From Lachnospiraceae bacterium (GTDB lineage: Bacteria > Bacillota > Clostridia > Lachnospirales > Lachnospiraceae): a stretch of DNA of 51,417 bases. Location: positions 1 through 51,417 of the forward strand of contig JAILRH010000247.1 of assembly GCA_024698345.1 (NCBI GenBank), given 5' to 3'. Of the stretch, positions 49,483-51,417 are shown in pieces. The notes below the pieces were generated by a model. The model was not told the DNA's origin. It searched no databases and worked only from the letters and a program-made list of their open reading frames with translations. Made by a program: the position numbers and the translations under genes. Position 1 is the stretch's first letter, and every line of letters starts with the position of its first letter.

Positions 49483-51126
49483 TTACTGCTCACCCTGAAG
49501 CACTGTCATCATAGGCGGAATCAGCTGTTTTTTGCGGGATACTATTCCCTTGAGAACACAGGCTTCATTTTCTGCATCTATTCCAAAGGCTTCCTTGATA
49601 AGTTCCGCTGCCCCTTCTCCACAAAAAATCAGTTCTGTAGATTCATCCATGATGTTTGTAAGCATGAAGAATACCATTCTGATTCCATGCTTTCCACACT
49701 CAGACTCAAGGTATGGAGCAAGTCTTTCTTTGAGAGTCTTCAAATCAACTGCTGCCATTGAACTAATCTGTCCCACACCGAAAGTCACATCACCTGCAAT
49801 GAACTTCTTGAAGTCCTGATAGAATATCTCTTCAGGAGTCTTGTCCATAAGGTTGCTGCCTGCTCTGAACATCTCTTCTGCAAATTTTTCAATATCAATT
49901 TGTGCAATACCTGCAAGTTCTTCTGCCACCATCTTATCAAGAGGTGTACATGTCGGTGATCTGAACATAAGTGTATCCGATAATATCGCAGCACATAATA
50001 GTCCTGCTATATCCTTTGGAACCTCAACACATTTTTCTTGGAACATCTGGCGGATAATAGTAGCTGTACATCCTACAGGCTGATTTCTAAACATGATTGG
50101 TTTATTGGTCTCAACAGCACCTATCTTATGGTGATCCACAACCTCAATAATCTCTGCCTGATCAATATTATCAATGGCCTGGGACTTCTCATTGTGGTCA
50201 ACTAAAATAACTTTCTTCTTTTGAATATTAAGGAAGTTTCTACGTGAAACTGTTCCCACATATTTATCTCTCTTATCTAATACCGGGAAATTTCGTATTC
50301 TTGTTTTACCCATGATTGGTCTAATCTTCTCAGTAAAATCTTCTTTGTGGAAAGTGATAAGATTGTCTTTAACCATCAGCGCTCTTACAGGAATCGACTG
50401 TTCAATAAGTCTGGCAATAGCAAATGAATCATAAGGCGATGTTATAATAACTGTTCCCATCTCTTCCGCATAGTTTTGAATCACGTGAGACACTTCTGCA
50501 TTAAGTCCCACAACTATACAGCTTGCACCTTTTTCAACCGCATTAAGGTGATCTTCTGCCCTGTTTCCAAGAATAACCAAATCATTAGGTTCAAGGTATT
50601 TACTTACAAGATCCGGATTTGCCGCACCAATAAAAACCTTTCCCTTATCAAAAATACCATCTTTGTTACCGACAATAATCTTACCCTCAAGTGTATTTGC
50701 AATATGCATAAACGGTGTCTTTGCCTCAGACAAAGACTTTGGGTTATGTCTCATCATATTGCCTGTAATATCCGACATAGATATAATACCTTCAATATTA
50801 TTCTCAGAATCTGTCATGGCAAGTGTAATTGCATTATTTTCCTGCATATATTCCCATGCAGTCTTAACAGATATCTCCTTTGACATTCCCGGCAAGAATC
50901 TTATTTCCATATCTCTCACCTGGGTTCCTGCATCAGGCATATATTCAGGCGCCTGCGTTCCAAAATACTTCAGAACGAATTCTGTCTCTTCATTTATCTG
51001 CCCTGCTCTCTTTGCAACAAATGTCTTATCCTCAGTCTGGTTCTTGAGAAATGCAAGTGCAATCGCAGAACATATTGAATCCGTATCCGGATTTTTATGA
51101 CCTATAACGTAAATTCTATTGTTCAT
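49483..51126 (-). CDS. ppaC: Manganese-dependent inorganic pyrophosphatase with CBS-DRTGG insert
   Basis: Family II pyrophosphatase that splits PPi to phosphate, driving biosynthesis forward. 547 residues instead of about 310 because of a regulatory insert. The DHH domain's first half has VIGHKNPDTDSICSAIAL at the N-terminus. The insert (about 65-300) has two CBS motifs (LAMTDSENNIEGIISMSDIT and PVLDKRDKYVGTVSRRNFL) around a DRTGG-type domain. The DHH half resumes with EVVDHHKIGAVET. The C-terminal DHHA2 domain ends with SRKKQLIPPMM. CBS inserts of this class bind adenine nucleotides in known relatives. ATG follows TTGGAGGAA. Confidence 0.94.
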   Translation of the reverse strand: MNNRIYVIGHKNPDTDSICSAIALAFLKNQTEDKTFVAKRAGQINEETEFVLKYFGTQAPEYMPDAGTQVRDMEIRFLPGMSKEISVKTAWEYMQENNAITLAMTDSENNIEGIISMSDITGNMMRHNPKSLSEAKTPFMHIANTLEGKIIVGNKDGIFDKGKVFIGAANPDLVSKYLEPNDLVILGNRAEDHLNAVEKGASCIVVGLNAEVSHVIQNYAEEMGTVIITSPYDSFAIARLIEQSIPVRALMVKDNLITFHKEDFTEKIRPIMGKTRIRNFPVLDKRDKYVGTVSRRNFLNIQKKKVILVDHNEKSQAIDNIDQAEIIEVVDHHKIGAVETNKPIMFRNQPVGCTATIIRQMFQEKCVEVPKDIAGLLCAAILSDTLMFRSPTCTPLDKMVAEELAGIAQIDIEKFAEEMFRAGSNLMDKTPEEIFYQDFKKFIAGDVTFGVGQISSMAAVDLKTLKERLAPYLESECGKHGIRMVFFMLTNIMDESTELIFCGEGAAELIKEAFGIDAENEACVLKGIVSRKKQLIPPMMTVLQGEQ

Positions 51127-51140
51127 AGTTCCTCCAACTT

Positions 51141-51211
51141 GTGACTCTTTTTGTTACTCACCACTTAGCACATATACGTTTGAAGTGTGAGTCATCCCAC
51201 ATAAGTTATAC
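51141..51211. repeat. Dispersed palindromic repeat, copy D
   Basis: Matches module 3 of copy B: TTGTTACTCACCACTTAGCA, then ACGTTTGAAGTGTGAGTCAT and a degenerate CACATAAGTTATAC end. The ACTCAC and GTGAGT arms pair. It lies 15 bp upstream of the pyrophosphatase start, overlapping its leader or promoter. Confidence 0.75.
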
Positions 51212-51280
51212 TCGTATCTATCTTAACAATAAAATTAAAAATTGCAAAGGTAAAAAAAGAATTTGCAAAGACAAATAACA

Positions 51281-51360
51281 AAGTGTCGCTTGCGACACTT
51301 CGCGCGCGAGCGGATGCGTCAGCATAAATACATCTCCGCGAGCTGCGCATCCTTGCGGAG
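51281..51360. repeat. Divergent GC-rich repeat module
   Basis: Hairpin AAGTGTCGC with GCGACACTT (51281-51300) has the same arm length and layout as AAGACTCGC with GCGAGTCTT in copy B. GGATGCG (51312-51318) pairs with CGCATCC (51346-51352), matching the GAAATGCGC/GCGCATTTC stem. Both modules end in GCGGAGC. Confidence 0.7.
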
Positions 51361-51363
51361 CAT

Positions 51364-51408
51364 TTTTATTTCATGGGGAAGTTCAAAGAACTTTCCTATG
51401 AAATAAAA
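51364..51408. terminator. Long terminator-like hairpin at window end
   Basis: 21-base arms (51364-51384 and 51388-51408) that begin TTTTATTTCAT and end ATGAAATAAAA, with two mismatched positions and a 3-base loop. A- and T-rich ends fit a bidirectional terminator. Confidence 0.8.
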
Positions 51409-51417
51409 AACTGCCCA

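Larger units (their letters stand above)
51127..51417. other. Right-end spacer with repeat modules
   Basis: No protein gene is visible. It holds repeat copy D (51141-51211), the divergent GC-rich module (51281-51360) and a long terminator-like hairpin (51364-51408). The next gene lies outside the window. Confidence 0.6.

Noticed and set aside
1-51417. tRNA or rRNA genes
   Set aside because: Reading both strands I found no cloverleaf with a TTCGANTC-type arm and CCA end, and no rRNA-like stretch; a covariance search would be the proper check.

Overview
The window looks like chromosomal DNA of a low-GC Clostridia, most likely a gut Lachnospiraceae. The reasons are AT-rich spacers, strong AGGAGG-type ribosome-binding sites, monoderm-style lipoproteins, a YesMN-type two-component system, a Firmicutes primary sigma factor and BIG2-type surface proteins. 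This is an inference from gene content; no rRNA or tRNA gene is present to fix the taxon. I see no insertion sequence, prophage, CRISPR array or replication origin.

Layout. 1-6.4 kb: two AEC transporters facing each other across oligoendopeptidase F, a tandem GNAT protein, signal peptidase I and a small XRE regulator. 6.5-16.4 kb: primary sigma factor, Xaa-Pro aminopeptidase, mnmA, a lysine/aspartate-rich anchored protein, an Na/Pi symporter, a BIG2 surface protein and maf. 16.4-34.9 kb: a carbohydrate regulon almost wholly on the minus strand. In transcription order it holds solute-binding protein 2, two permeases, a YesL/DUF624 protein, a GH94 phosphorylase, a hexose-phosphate mutase, a YesM-type histidine kinase, solute-binding protein 1, two permeases, a YesN-type response regulator, nagB and nagA. 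35.2-43.1 kb: a beta-CASP metallo-beta-lactamase nuclease, a glycerol-1-phosphate dehydrogenase-like enzyme, and a TetR regulator paired with a giant RND exporter. 43.2-51.4 kb: a secreted transglutaminase-like protein, M18 and M20 peptidases, a galactokinase-family kinase and a CBS/DRTGG-type family II pyrophosphatase.

The most coherent system is the 16.4-34.9 kb regulon. The GH94 protein carries the residue pattern of N,N'-diacetylchitobiose phosphorylase rather than cellobiose phosphorylase, and it sits with a phosphohexomutase, nagA and nagB. I infer ABC import of a GlcNAc disaccharide, phosphorolysis to GlcNAc-1-P plus GlcNAc, mutation to GlcNAc-6-P, deacetylation and deamination to fructose-6-P. 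No ABC ATPase and no GlcNAc kinase lie in the window. Both solute-binding-protein genes are followed by strong hairpins before their permeases.

The spacers are unusually structured. A modular palindromic repeat family occurs in at least five places, with compensatory base changes in one stem. A 162-bp element bounded by 14-bp inverted repeats precedes the GNAT gene. Arrays of 15-bp tandem repeats lie upstream of the GH94 gene. Paired TetR-type palindromes overlap the RND promoter.
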